The notes below the pieces were generated by a model. The model worked only from the letters and a program-made list of their open reading frames with translations. It ran no database searches and was not told the DNA's origin. From Polynucleobacter sp. MWH-Jannik1A5 (GTDB lineage Bacteria; Pseudomonadota; Gammaproteobacteria; Burkholderiales; Burkholderiaceae), in NCBI RefSeq assembly GCF_018881795.1, contig NZ_JACVPQ010000002.1:1-49394 (forward strand): 49,394 nucleotides of DNA, given 5' to 3'. Positions 37,251 through 46,480 of the stretch are shown one piece after another (the first letter of the stretch is position 1; the number at the start of each line of letters is the position of its first letter). Made by a program: the position numbers and the translations under genes.

Positions 37251-39311
37251 ATGCAATTGACCTTAAATATCCCCGTACTCTGCGCAATTCCTTTGGCGCC
37301 ATTGATTGGCTCCATCATTGCCGGATTCTTTGGTACTAAATTAGGCGGCAATCGCATCGGACATGGCGCAAGTCAATTCGTAACCATCTTAGGCGTCACA
37401 ATTGCTTTTGTTTTGTCCTGCAATGTCTTGGTGCAGGTGATGGACGGTTTCTATTTCAATGGCACCGTTTACCGCTGGATGCAACTGGGTGAGCTCAATT
37501 TAGATATCGGCTTTTTAATTGATCCTCTAACTGCGACGATGATGTGCGTAGTAACCTTTGTGTCGCTGATGGTTCACATTTATACCATTGGCTATATGCA
37601 TGGTGAAGAGGGTTACAACCGCTTCTTCTCCTATATTTCCTTATTTACCTTTGCCATGTTGATGTTGGTGATGAGTAATAACCTGTTGCAACTCTTTTTC
37701 GGTTGGGAAGCAGTGGGAGTCGTTTCCTATTTATTAATTGGCTTCTACTTTGAGCGCCAATCTGCAGTATTTGCCAACATGAAGGCTTTCTTGGTGAACC
37801 GCGTTGGTGACTTTGGCTTCATCCTTGGTATCGGTATTTTGTTGGCCAGCACTGGCTCGATGCAATACGACGTCATCTTTGCTCAAAACTCTGCATTGGC
37901 TGCGCAAACGCTGCCAGGTACTGGCTGGAATTTGATGACAGTTGCGTGTATTTGCTTATTCATTGGTGCGATGGGTAAATCTGCTCAATTTCCATTGCAC
38001 GTTTGGTTGCCAGATTCGATGGAAGGTCCAACCCCAATTTCTGCGTTGATTCACGCTGCAACGATGGTTACTGCTGGCATCTTCATGGTGTCACGTATGT
38101 CTCCATTGTTTGAATTATCTGATGCTGCATTGAGCTTCATCTTAGTGATTGGATCCATCACAGCACTCTTTATGGGCTTCCTTGGTATTGTCCAAAATGA
38201 TATTAAGCGCGTAGTTGCATATTCCACTTTGTCTCAATTGGGTTATATGACTGTTGCTCTGGGTGTTTCTGCTTACCCGGTAGCTATCTTCCACTTGATG
38301 ACACATGCTTTCTTTAAGGCCTTATTATTCCTTGCTGCTGGTAGCGTGATTCTTGGTATGCATCATGAACAAGATATGCGTAAGATGGGCGGTCTCTGGA
38401 AATACATGCCGATTACTTGCCTCATGATGTTGCTCGGTAACTTAGCGCTGGTAGGTACGCCATTCTTCTCAGGTTTCTACTCTAAAGATTCGATTATTGA
38501 AGCGGTAGCTGCAAGCCATATTCCTGGTTCTGGATTTGCATACTTTGCGGTTATGGCGAGCGTATTCGTAACCGCCTTGTATTCATTCCGTTTGTATTTC
38601 TATGTATTCCACGGTAAAGCTCGCTGGGGTCATGATGATGCACACGCACATGACCATCACCATGATCATGCAGAGCAGGGTGACGATCACGCGCATCACG
38701 GATTAGCTCCTGGTCAAAAGCCACATGAATCACCGTTTGTGGTGACATTGCCTTTGATTCTCTTAGCTATTCCATCAGTGATCATCGGTTTTTACACAAT
38801 CTCACCATTGTTGTTCGGAACATTCTTTGGCGATTCCATCTTTATTGATTTGGCGCGTCATCCAGTGATGAAAGAATTAGAAGATGAATTCCATGGCCCT
38901 ATCGCTATGGCGATTCATGCGTTCACTTCTCCAGTATTGCTCTTGGTGGTGTTGGGCGTATTAACTGCCGCAATTGGGTACTTGTGGGCACCAAAATTGC
39001 CTGGCAAAGTTGCTGAAACATTTGCACCAATCAAGAAATTGTTTGATAACAAATATTATCTCGATGAAATCAACCAAGCTGTATTTGCTAAGGGCCTCAT
39101 TTGGATCGGTGGCTTCCTATGGCATCGCGGTGACCAAAAGGTTATCGATGGTTTCTTTGTTAACGGTAGTGCGCATGCAGTAGGGCGCTTTGCTGGAGTT
39201 ATTCGCCATTTGCAATCCGGTTATCTGTATCACTATGCTTTCGCAATGATTGCGGGCCTAGCGGTATTGTTAGCTTGGGTTTTGTACGCTTATCTGCCTT
39301 TTGTTCGCTAG
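37251..39311 (+). CDS. nuoL: NADH-quinone oxidoreductase subunit L
   Basis: NuoL is the distal antiporter-like proton pump, with the long lateral helix at its C terminus. The 686-residue protein has the key Glu153 (FFGWEAVGVVSYLL) and the conserved lysine in MGKSAQFPLHVWLPDSMEGPTP. A loop between helices at residues 461-483 is very rich in histidine and aspartate (ten His within 23 residues). I believe such loops occur in other Burkholderiales NuoL proteins, but it is absent from E. coli NuoL. The gene starts two bases after nuoK; nuoM follows 24 bases later. Confidence 0.96.
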   Translation: MQLTLNIPVLCAIPLAPLIGSIIAGFFGTKLGGNRIGHGASQFVTILGVTIAFVLSCNVLVQVMDGFYFNGTVYRWMQLGELNLDIGFLIDPLTATMMCVVTFVSLMVHIYTIGYMHGEEGYNRFFSYISLFTFAMLMLVMSNNLLQLFFGWEAVGVVSYLLIGFYFERQSAVFANMKAFLVNRVGDFGFILGIGILLASTGSMQYDVIFAQNSALAAQTLPGTGWNLMTVACICLFIGAMGKSAQFPLHVWLPDSMEGPTPISALIHAATMVTAGIFMVSRMSPLFELSDAALSFILVIGSITALFMGFLGIVQNDIKRVVAYSTLSQLGYMTVALGVSAYPVAIFHLMTHAFFKALLFLAAGSVILGMHHEQDMRKMGGLWKYMPITCLMMLLGNLALVGTPFFSGFYSKDSIIEAVAASHIPGSGFAYFAVMASVFVTALYSFRLYFYVFHGKARWGHDDAHAHDHHHDHAEQGDDHAHHGLAPGQKPHESPFVVTLPLILLAIPSVIIGFYTISPLLFGTFFGDSIFIDLARHPVMKELEDEFHGPIAMAIHAFTSPVLLLVVLGVLTAAIGYLWAPKLPGKVAETFAPIKKLFDNKYYLDEINQAVFAKGLIWIGGFLWHRGDQKVIDGFFVNGSAHAVGRFAGVIRHLQSGYLYHYAFAMIAGLAVLLAWVLYAYLPFVR

Positions 39312-39335
39312 GCCTTTGTTACTTAAGTAGCCACT

Positions 39336-40802
39336 ATGATTCTTTCTTACGCCATCTGGACCCCAATTGTCTTTGGACTCATCATTTTGTTTTATGGGTC
39401 TGAGAAGCCAACTGCAGGTGTACGCTGGTTAGCCCTTATTGGTGCTGTACTCGGCTTCATTGCGACCTTGCCTTTGATTCTGCAATTTGATATTGCAAAT
39501 CCTGGTATGCAGTTTGTTGAAAAGATTAGCTGGATTCCACGTTACGACATCAATTACTACCTCGGTATCGACGGTATTTCTGTTTGGTTCATTGTTCTCA
39601 CAGCATTCATCAATGTCATAGTGGTGATAGCAGCTTGGGAGGTAATTGAGACTAAGGTATCTCAATACATGGCTTCTTTCATGATCCTATCTGGATTAAT
39701 GATTGGCGTCTTTTGCGCGCTGGATGCTTTACTGTTCTACGTCTTCTTTGAAGCAACGCTAATCCCGATGTACATCATTATTGGTGTGTGGGGTGGTCAT
39801 AATCGTATTTACGCTGCATTTAAGTTCTTCTTGTATACATTGCTTGGCTCATTATTGACTTTGATTGCCATGCTTTACCTATACAACGTAACCAATACGT
39901 TTGATATCTTGGCCTGGCAAAATGCACGTTTAGATATCGTTGAACAAATCTTGTTATTTGCCGCTTTCTTTATGGCATTTGCTGTGAAGGTGCCAATGTG
40001 GCCACTGCATACTTGGTTGCCAGATGTGCACGTTGAGGCGCCTACCGGTGGCTCCGTTGTATTGGCTGCAATTATGTTGAAACTTGGTGCTTATGGTTTC
40101 CTGCGTTTCTCATTACCAATTGCGCCAGACGCAAGTCAATATTTAGGTCCATTTGTAATCTTCTTGTCTTTAGTTGCTGTGATCTATGTTGGCGCAGTCG
40201 CTTTGGTTCAGAAGGATATGAAAAAGTTGGTTGCTTATTCATCTGTAGCGCATATGGGTTTTGTAACCTTAGGTTTCTTCCTCTTTAGTCCTTTGGGTAT
40301 TGAGGGCGGCATTGTGCAAATGATTTCTCATGGCTTTGTTGCCGGAGCAATGTTCCTGTCCATTGGCGTGCTCTATGACCGTATGCATACTCGTCAGATC
40401 GCTGATTACGGTGGCGTTGTACACCGTATGCCAGCATTCACTGCATTCGCAGTTTTAATGGCAATGGCTAACTGCGGTTTACCTGCGACCTCTGGTTTCG
40501 TGGGTGAGTTTATGGTGATTTTGGCTGCTGTGGATTACGACTTTGTGATTGGTATCTTGGCGGCAACTGCTTTGATATTAGGCGCTGCATATTCTTTATG
40601 GATGGTGAAGCGGGTATTTTTTGGCACCATCAATAATGCCCATGTTGAAGAGTTAAAGGACTTGAACGGTCGTGAGTATTTCTTGATGGCTGTTCTATCT
40701 ATCTGCGTTATTGGTATGGGTGTTTATCCAAAACCATTTACCGACATTATTCATCCAGCTGTGATTAATCTGCTACAGCATGTTGCTGTTAGCAAACTCT
40801 GA
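39336..40802 (+). CDS. nuoM: NADH-quinone oxidoreductase subunit M
   Basis: NuoM is the middle antiporter-like proton pump of complex I. The 488-residue protein has about fourteen hydrophobic segments, Glu139 in LLFYVFFEATLIPMYIIIG and the lysine-containing motif AVKVPMWPLHTWLPDVHVEAPTGG, both needed for pumping in studied enzymes. The spacing to nuoL (24 bases) and nuoN (10 bases) fits one operon. There is no ribosome site of note before the ATG. Confidence 0.97.
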   Translation: MILSYAIWTPIVFGLIILFYGSEKPTAGVRWLALIGAVLGFIATLPLILQFDIANPGMQFVEKISWIPRYDINYYLGIDGISVWFIVLTAFINVIVVIAAWEVIETKVSQYMASFMILSGLMIGVFCALDALLFYVFFEATLIPMYIIIGVWGGHNRIYAAFKFFLYTLLGSLLTLIAMLYLYNVTNTFDILAWQNARLDIVEQILLFAAFFMAFAVKVPMWPLHTWLPDVHVEAPTGGSVVLAAIMLKLGAYGFLRFSLPIAPDASQYLGPFVIFLSLVAVIYVGAVALVQKDMKKLVAYSSVAHMGFVTLGFFLFSPLGIEGGIVQMISHGFVAGAMFLSIGVLYDRMHTRQIADYGGVVHRMPAFTAFAVLMAMANCGLPATSGFVGEFMVILAAVDYDFVIGILAATALILGAAYSLWMVKRVFFGTINNAHVEELKDLNGREYFLMAVLSICVIGMGVYPKPFTDIIHPAVINLLQHVAVSKL

Positions 40803-40812
40803 GTAAGCACAA

Positions 40813-42312
40813 ATGCAAGCATTCGACCTATACGCCATCCTGCCGGAACTTGTTTTACTAATTGCAACTTGTTTGCTACTAGTTGCAAGTGTTTATGTTC
40901 CTGAGAGAGTTACTTCTACACCAGGTGTAGAGCAAGATATTTTCCACACTCCACGTGGCGTAGGATTTGTTTATTTCTTCACAATCATCTTATTGGTATA
41001 CTTCGTTTTTGCTTTTGCTGGTCGCATGGCTGATCCAGCGCTAGTGGCAATGAATGGACTATTCCAGTCCGATCCTTTTTCAAACTTGCTTAAAGCGTGT
41101 TCTTGTATTGCTGTATTGGTAAGCTTGATTTATTCCAAGCAATATTTAACTGATCGAGCATTATTTCGCCCTGACTTTATTGTCTTAGCCTTGCTTGCTT
41201 TGCTAGGCCAATTCGTATTGATCTCTGGCGCAAATCTACTGACCTTATATCTTGGCTTGGAATTGATGGCTTTGCCAACCTATGCTTTGGTTGCCATGCG
41301 TCACAACAGCGAAAAGAGTGTTGAGGCGGGTATTAAATACTTCATCTTAGGTGCTTTAGCCTCCGGCTTCTTGCTTTACGGCATGTCTATGTTGTACGGC
41401 GTCACCGGATCCTTGGATTTGATTGAAATCTTTAAGGTTGTAGCTGACCCACGTGTAAATCATTTGGTCATGGCCTTCGGATTAGTCTTTATTGTTGCTG
41501 GTTTGGCATTTAAATTAGGCGTGGTCCCATTCCACATGTGGGTGCCGGATGTTTACCAGGGCGCTCCAACTGCAGTCACATTGATGATTGCTGCCGCGCC
41601 TAAGTTAGCTGCCTTTGCTTTGTTATTCCGTCTATTGGTGAACACTTTGTTGCCATTGCTAGGTGACTGGCAGCCAATGTTGGTATTGCTTGCAGTGCTA
41701 TCTCTCGTTGTTGGTAACGTGACGGCGATTGCGCAAACTAATATCAAGCGTATGTTGGCCTATTCAGCTATTGCGCAAATGGGCTTTGTGTTACTAGGCA
41801 TGTTGTCTGTATTCGATGATCATGCCTTTAGCGCAGCGATGTTCTACGCGATTACTTATGTATTAACTACTTTAGGTACTTTCGGCTTATTGATGGTCTT
41901 GTCACGCAAGGGTTACGACTGCGAGACTTTAGATGGTTTAAAAGGCCTCAATAAGAAGCATCCTTGGTTTGCCTTTATTGGTCTAGTGATGATGTTCTCT
42001 TTGGCTGGCATTCCGCCAACTGTTGGCTTTGCTGCTAAGTTAGGCGTTCTAGAAGCATTGGTTGATGCAGAGCACACATTCTTGGCTGTGATTGCTGTGA
42101 TTGCTTCATTAATTGGCGCTTTCTACTATCTCAGAGTTGTTAAAGTCATGTACTTTGATGAGCCTGAGCATGAGATCACTGTGAGTGGCTCTGGATTTGC
42201 TAAAGGTATCTTAGGCCTCAATAGCATTTTGGTATTGGCGATCGGTATTGTTCCAGCTGGCTTAATGAGTCTATGTTTAGATGCCATGCGTCGCACCTTG
42301 CTGGGCTCTTGA
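40813..42312 (+). CDS. nuoN: NADH-quinone oxidoreductase subunit N
   Basis: NuoN is the antiporter-like subunit nearest the quinone site and the last gene of the operon. The 499-residue protein has the motifs [21 protein letters not shown] (membrane glutamate and neighbouring residues) and [21 protein letters not shown]. The middle and C-terminal helices include [23 protein letters not shown] strong terminator follows 19 bases after the stop, which closes the nuo operon. Confidence 0.97.
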   Translation: MQAFDLYAILPELVLLIATCLLLVASVYVPERVTSTPGVEQDIFHTPRGVGFVYFFTIILLVYFVFAFAGRMADPALVAMNGLFQSDPFSNLLKACSCIAVLVSLIYSKQYLTDRALFRPDFIVLALLALLGQFVLISGANLLTLYLGLELMALPTYALVAMRHNSEKSVEAGIKYFILGALASGFLLYGMSMLYGVTGSLDLIEIFKVVADPRVNHLVMAFGLVFIVAGLAFKLGVVPFHMWVPDVYQGAPTAVTLMIAAAPKLAAFALLFRLLVNTLLPLLGDWQPMLVLLAVLSLVVGNVTAIAQTNIKRMLAYSAIAQMGFVLLGMLSVFDDHAFSAAMFYAITYVLTTLGTFGLLMVLSRKGYDCETLDGLKGLNKKHPWFAFIGLVMMFSLAGIPPTVGFAAKLGVLEALVDAEHTFLAVIAVIASLIGAFYYLRVVKVMYFDEPEHEITVSGSGFAKGILGLNSILVLAIGIVPAGLMSLCLDAMRRTLLGS

Positions 42313-42331
42313 TACGAGATCTAACATAACT

Positions 42332-42360
42332 AAAGGCTCCTTAGGGAGCCTTTATTGTTT
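42332..42360 (+). terminator. Rho-independent terminator of the nuo operon
   Basis: AAAGGCTCC (42332-42340) and GGAGCCTTT (42345-42353) form a perfect nine-pair stem with the tetraloop TTAG, followed by ATTGTTT. It lies 19 bases after nuoN. Confidence 0.92.
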
Positions 42361-42378
42361 ATGACATTTAAATGTCAT
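42361..42378. repeat. Perfect 18-base palindrome, possible operator
   Basis: ATGACATTTAAATGTCAT is perfectly self-complementary. It lies between the nuo terminator and the NUDIX gene, directly upstream of a TATGAT -10-like box at 42389-42394, where a dimeric repressor could block transcription. It could also be a second weak hairpin (followed by GACTCTTTT). Confidence 0.5.
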
Positions 42379-42424
42379 GACTCTTTTGTATGATGAAGCA
42401 ACTGAATGAAACAGGAATAAGCGC

Positions 42425-43024
42425 ATGACTGAAAAATCATTTCAAGATTTACCACTAGGGGATGCTCATTTACGTGAAGAGTGGATCTCTGGCGAGGATA
42501 TCTATGGCGGAATATTCCTGAAGATGAAGCGTGACAAAGTTGCTTTGCCAGATGGTGAAGAGGCTATACGTGAATACTTAACTCATCCGGGTGCTGTAGC
42601 CATTGTTGCTATCTTAGATGACGGTAGAGTACTTCTAGAGCGACAGTATCGTTATCCGATTGCAAAAGCATGCATTGAAATACCCGCTGGGAAACTTGAT
42701 CCAAGCGAAGACCATTTGGTTTGTGCCAAGCGTGAACTAGAAGAAGAGACAGGCTACACGGCAAGAAAATGGAGTTATATCCGGCGTATTCATCCGGTGA
42801 TTTCTTACTCAACGGAGTTCATTGATATTTACTTTGCTGAAGACTTGGTCCCTGGCAAGAGTCATCTAGATGATGAAGAGTTTTTAGATGTCTTTGCAGC
42901 CCCTTTGGAGCAATTGTTAGGCTGGGTTGAGGAAGGTGAGATTACGGACGTTAAAACAACGATTTCAGCCTATTGGCTCGATCGTTATCGCAGAGGCTTA
43001 GTCAAGCCAACCCCGATCGAATAG
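42425..43024 (+). CDS. NUDIX hydrolase, ADP-ribose pyrophosphatase type
   Basis: The 199-residue protein has a complete NUDIX box from Gly89 to Gly110 (GKLDPSE, then REL-EE-TGY), with Arg103, Glu104, Glu107 and Glu108 as the catalytic and metal-binding set. Upstream are LLERQYRYP and EIPAGKL, which are characteristic of ADP-ribose/ADP-sugar pyrophosphatases (NudF-like); it probably splits ADP-ribose to AMP and ribose 5-phosphate. A CAGGAATAA ribosome site precedes the ATG. The gene follows the nuo terminator and an 18-base palindrome, so it has its own promoter. Confidence 0.9.
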   Translation: MTEKSFQDLPLGDAHLREEWISGEDIYGGIFLKMKRDKVALPDGEEAIREYLTHPGAVAIVAILDDGRVLLERQYRYPIAKACIEIPAGKLDPSEDHLVCAKRELEEETGYTARKWSYIRRIHPVISYSTEFIDIYFAEDLVPGKSHLDDEEFLDVFAAPLEQLLGWVEEGEITDVKTTISAYWLDRYRRGLVKPTPIE

Positions 43025-43055
43025 GGCGCTCCCAAACCCGATTAAAATGGGGGTA

Positions 43056-43083
43056 TTGAATTTATCGTTTTTACCCCTATATA
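43056..43083 (+). promoter_or_regulatory. Putative promoter of the DUF1178 gene
   Basis: TTGAAT (43056-43061), a 16-base spacer and TATATA (43078-43083) precede the ATG at 43090 by exactly six bases, with no Shine-Dalgarno sequence. An inverted repeat GGGGTA (43050-43055)/TACCCC (43072-43077) brackets the spacer and could be an operator. Confidence 0.45.
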
Positions 43084-43089
43084 CGTTTT

Positions 43090-43575
43090 ATGAAAGTCTA
43101 TAACTTAGCTTGCCCGTTAAATCACCGTTTTGAAGGGTGGTTCGCTTCGGAAGAGGATTGTCTTGCCCAACAAGACAAGGGGATGCTTGCTTGTCCGGTT
43201 TGTGACAGCGCAGAAATTACCCGGATGCCTTCAGCACCGCATATTGGCAAATCATCTTCTACAGAATTAGCAATCCCTAAAGCTGAATCTGAGAATCTTA
43301 GTGGAGGCGTGGTTGCGCTTACTGGTAGCGATCATTCCCAGTTAGAAGCCCAGGTCCAGGCAGCGTTCTTAAAAGGCATGCGAGAGCTCATGGGTCGCTC
43401 AGAAGATGTTGGCGATTCTTTTGCTGATGAGGCTAGAAAGATTCACTATAAAGAGTCCCCTGAAAGAAGCATTCGTGGTCAGACTACTTTGGATGAGGCT
43501 GAAGCCTTAAGAGAAGAGGGCATTGATGTCCTTTCAATGCCAGTGATTCCTGCGTTGAAAAATACCCTTCAGTAA
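43090..43575 (+). CDS. DUF1178 family protein with zinc-ribbon-like N terminus
   Basis: The 161-residue protein matches DUF1178. The N-terminal 40 residues contain CPLNHRFEGWF and ACPVCDS, so Cys8, His12, Cys35 and Cys38 could bind zinc. A middle polar region and a conserved C-terminal part (EEARKIHYKESPERSIRGQTTLDEAEALREEGI-like) follow. The family is common in alpha- and betaproteobacteria and has no known function. The ATG at 43090 has no ribosome site, and a -10-like box lies six bases upstream, suggesting a leaderless mRNA. A strong terminator follows. Confidence 0.88.
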   Translation: MKVYNLACPLNHRFEGWFASEEDCLAQQDKGMLACPVCDSAEITRMPSAPHIGKSSSTELAIPKAESENLSGGVVALTGSDHSQLEAQVQAAFLKGMRELMGRSEDVGDSFADEARKIHYKESPERSIRGQTTLDEAEALREEGIDVLSMPVIPALKNTLQ

Positions 43576-43598
43576 TAGCCTAATAAAATCCAGTCAAT

Positions 43599-43626
43599 AA
43601 AAAAGCGATCCGAAGATCGCTTTTTT
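43599..43626. terminator. Bidirectional Rho-independent terminator
   Basis: AAAAAAGCGATC (43599-43610) and GATCGCTTTTTT (43615-43626) form a perfect twelve-pair stem with loop CGAA. The T and A runs give a U-tract on both strands, so it serves the convergent DUF1178 and mmsA genes. Confidence 0.93.
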
Positions 43627-43643
43627 GCTATTTACTCCTAGTA

Positions 43644-45164
43644 TTACTTGGAGGTAGGCATGACAAACTCTGCACCCTTAGCAATACTCTCAGGCCAGCG
43701 CTGCATCACGCTCTTTTGCTTGGTATAGAAGCGAACGCCTTCTTTGCCATATGCATGCATATCGCCAAAGATCGATTTCTTCCAACCACCAAAGCCATGC
43801 CAGGCCATTGGCACAGGAATAGGTACGTTGATACCAACCATACCAACTTGAACACGTCGTGCAAATTCACGGGCGATATTGCCGTCGCTAGTAAAGCACG
43901 CAACTCCGTTACCAAATTCGCAAGAATTCACTAGGTTCAGTGCATCAGTAAAGTTTGCTACGCGCAAGCAAGATAACACTGGCCCAAAGATTTCTTCCAA
44001 GTAGATTTTCATATCTTGGGTGACATTGTCAAATAATGTGCCGCCAATAAAGAAGCCATTCTCATTGCCAGGCACCTTAAGACCGCGACCATCTACCAAC
44101 AGCTTTGCTCCAGAAGCCACACCGCTTTCAATGTAGCCAGTAATGCGCTCTAGAGCTGCCTTAGAAACGATAGGACCCATCTCTGCATCGAGCTCCATAC
44201 CGTTCTTCACTTTCAGTGTTTTGGTGCGCTCGATTAGTTTTGGCATGATTTTTTCTGCAACATCACCAACTAAGACTGCCACTGAAATCGCCATGCAGCG
44301 TTCGCCAGCTGAGCCGTAAGCGGCGCCAACCAATGCATCAATTGCTTTTTCAATATCGGCGTCAGGCATGATGACCATATGATTCTTAGCCCCGCCCAAA
44401 GCTTGTGAGCGTTTGCCAAAGTGAGCGCAACGCTCGTAGATGTAGTTGGCAATAGGTGTAGAGCCTACAAAACTTACTGCCTTAATATCTGGGTTTTCAA
44501 TCAAAGCATCAACGGCTTCTTTGTCGCCTTGAACCACGTTAAATACGCCATCTGGAAGTCCGGCTTCTTTGAGTAGCTTAGCCATGAATAATGAGGCAGA
44601 TGGGTCTGTAGGGCTTGGCTTGAGAATAAAAGTGTTGCCACAAGCAATTGCCATAGGGAACATCCACATTGGCACCATGACAGGGAAGTTAAATGGCGTA
44701 ATGCCAGCAACAACGCCTAATGGCTGACGCATTACCCAGTTATCAATATCGGTAGAAACTTGTTCGGTGTAATCGCCTTTGAGCAACTCTGGAATGCCAG
44801 TGGCAAATTCCACAATTTCAATTCCACGAGTAACTTCACCTTGCGCATCGGTAAATACTTTGCCATGCTCAGCTGTAATGATCGCAGCCAATTCATCGCG
44901 GTTGGCATTCAAGAGCTCAAGGTACTTAAACAGAATACGCGAGCGACGCAGGGGGCTGGTTTGGCTCCAGGTCTCAAAAGCCTTTTGAGCAACTGCGACT
45001 GCAGCGTCTACTTCTTTGCGACTAGCAAGGGCAACACGACGGGCTACAGACCCTTTAGTTGGGTTGTAAACATCGGCAAAGCGGCCGTCTTTAGGATTAA
45101 CAACATTGCCGCCAACATAGTGACCAATATCTTCTTTTGATTTAAAGGCTTGAGGTGCGTTCAT
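43644..45164 (-). CDS. mmsA: CoA-acylating methylmalonate-semialdehyde dehydrogenase
   Basis: MmsA oxidises methylmalonate or malonate semialdehyde to propionyl- or acetyl-CoA, in valine or related catabolism. The 506-residue protein has the aldehyde dehydrogenase fold with nucleophile Cys290 in GSAGERCMA, the motif [16 protein letters not shown] (residues 155-170) and [14 protein letters not shown]. The general-base glutamate of ordinary aldehyde dehydrogenases is absent from LGGAKNH, as expected for the CoA-dependent branch. It stands alone, convergent with the DUF1178 gene and divergent from the flavin oxidoreductase gene. Whether it acts on valine products here is not shown by neighbours. 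Confidence 0.93.
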   Translation of the reverse strand: MNAPQAFKSKEDIGHYVGGNVVNPKDGRFADVYNPTKGSVARRVALASRKEVDAAVAVAQKAFETWSQTSPLRRSRILFKYLELLNANRDELAAIITAEHGKVFTDAQGEVTRGIEIVEFATGIPELLKGDYTEQVSTDIDNWVMRQPLGVVAGITPFNFPVMVPMWMFPMAIACGNTFILKPSPTDPSASLFMAKLLKEAGLPDGVFNVVQGDKEAVDALIENPDIKAVSFVGSTPIANYIYERCAHFGKRSQALGGAKNHMVIMPDADIEKAIDALVGAAYGSAGERCMAISVAVLVGDVAEKIMPKLIERTKTLKVKNGMELDAEMGPIVSKAALERITGYIESGVASGAKLLVDGRGLKVPGNENGFFIGGTLFDNVTQDMKIYLEEIFGPVLSCLRVANFTDALNLVNSCEFGNGVACFTSDGNIAREFARRVQVGMVGINVPIPVPMAWHGFGGWKKSIFGDMHAYGKEGVRFYTKQKSVMQRWPESIAKGAEFVMPTSK

Positions 45165-45329
45165 AGTCTCTTGTAGTGAGTGTTTTAGGGGTTTTTAGTT
45201 AAACAAGCCGCTAGGCTATTTCTGGCCTGCACGACTTCGCGGTCTCGTTTATTCTACTTTTTAAGTATTCTATCGCTTTACGGCAAATTTCGTATTTTTG
45301 AACCCTTTGGGGCATTTTTAAGGCATTCG

Positions 45330-46451
45330 ATGAGTCTTTTATTTACTGGCTATACCCTGAATTCCCCTCGAGGGCCCTTAGAGCTAGCAAATCGTATTGT
45401 GGTTGCGCCAATGTGCCAATATTCGGCCAATAACGGTGAGGCGACTGACTGGCACCTGATGCACTGGGGTAATTTGCTCAATAGCGGTGCCGCTTTATTC
45501 ATTATTGAAGCCACGGGTGTTAGTCCAGAAGCTCGAATTACGCCGGCATGCCTAGGCCTTTGGGATGACCGTACCGAAGCTGCGCTAAAAGATAAATTAA
45601 GTCGTGCACGTGCCTTGGCCCCAGCTATGCCAGTTTTTATTCAACTGGCTCATGCGGGCCGCAAGGCATCCAGTGCTACCCCATGGAATGGTGGCCAATT
45701 GCTTGGAAAACATCAGGGCGGGTGGGAGACATTAGCGCCTTCAGCTATTCCGCAGTTAGACGGAGAGCGTTTGCCACACGAATTAAGCACGGATGAACTC
45801 CAGAAACTGATTGCTGATTTTGTTGCTTCCGCAAAACGTGCAGATCGTATTGGTATTGATGGCATTGAACTTCATGGCGCTCATGGTTATTTGTTACATC
45901 AATTTTTATCACCCATTGCCAATCAACGTAGCGATGAGTACGGCGGCTCTTTTGAAAATCGGATTCGTTTCCCGCTAGAACTATTTGCTGCTGTAAGAGC
46001 AGCCTATCAGGGCGTTCTCGGTATCCGAATTTCTGCTAGTGATTGGATAGAAGGGGGTTGGACCCCGCAAGAGACGGCAGTTTTTGCACAACGACTAAAG
46101 CCTTTAGGTTGTGATTTTGTTCATATCTCTTCTGGCGGCATTTCACCAAAACAGCAAATTGCCATTGGGCCAAATTATCAAGTGCCCTTTGCGAAGATTG
46201 TGAAAGATCAATCTGGCCTGCCTACCATGACAGTTGGCTTAATTACTGAGCCGCAACAGGCGGAGGATATTTTGCAGGCAGGCGATGCAGACTTGATAGC
46301 ACTGGCAAGAGCTTTCTTATATAAACCCCGTTGGGGCTGGGAAGCAGCTGCTGCTTTAGGCGGAACAGTTACCGCAAATGAGCGTTACTGGCGTTGCTTG
46401 CCACGTGAGGCTCAAGCGGTATTTGGTAGTGTAAAAATAGGGCAAAGATAA
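45330..46451 (+). CDS. NADH:flavin oxidoreductase, old yellow enzyme family (YqjM-like)
   Basis: The 373-residue protein is an FMN-dependent ene-reductase of the thermophilic-like (YqjM) class. Cys29 and Tyr31 in APMCQYS match the redox-tuning Cys and the active-site Tyr of YqjM, and His182 and His185 in LHGAHGYLLHQFLSP bind the substrate carbonyl. The motif NQRSDEYGGSFENRIRFPLE follows. These enzymes reduce activated C=C bonds of enones and nitro compounds; the physiological substrate is unknown. A TTAAGG ribosome site precedes the ATG. A Bug protein gene follows 29 bases later. Confidence 0.93.
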   Translation: MSLLFTGYTLNSPRGPLELANRIVVAPMCQYSANNGEATDWHLMHWGNLLNSGAALFIIEATGVSPEARITPACLGLWDDRTEAALKDKLSRARALAPAMPVFIQLAHAGRKASSATPWNGGQLLGKHQGGWETLAPSAIPQLDGERLPHELSTDELQKLIADFVASAKRADRIGIDGIELHGAHGYLLHQFLSPIANQRSDEYGGSFENRIRFPLELFAAVRAAYQGVLGIRISASDWIEGGWTPQETAVFAQRLKPLGCDFVHISSGGISPKQQIAIGPNYQVPFAKIVKDQSGLPTMTVGLITEPQQAEDILQAGDADLIALARAFLYKPRWGWEAAAALGGTVTANERYWRCLPREAQAVFGSVKIGQR

Positions 46452-46480
46452 TTTTCAATAATAAAAATCTGGAGACACCG

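Noticed and set aside
38631..38700. A CAT/CAC-rich stretch resembling a short tandem repeat
   Set aside because: It is in frame in nuoL and encodes the histidine-rich loop; there are no regular repeat units.
45250..45272. Direct repeats TATTCTA 16 bases apart between mmsA and the flavin oxidoreductase gene
   Set aside because: They are seven AT-rich bases each and could simply be -10-like boxes (TAGAAT) for mmsA on the minus strand; too short to call an operator.
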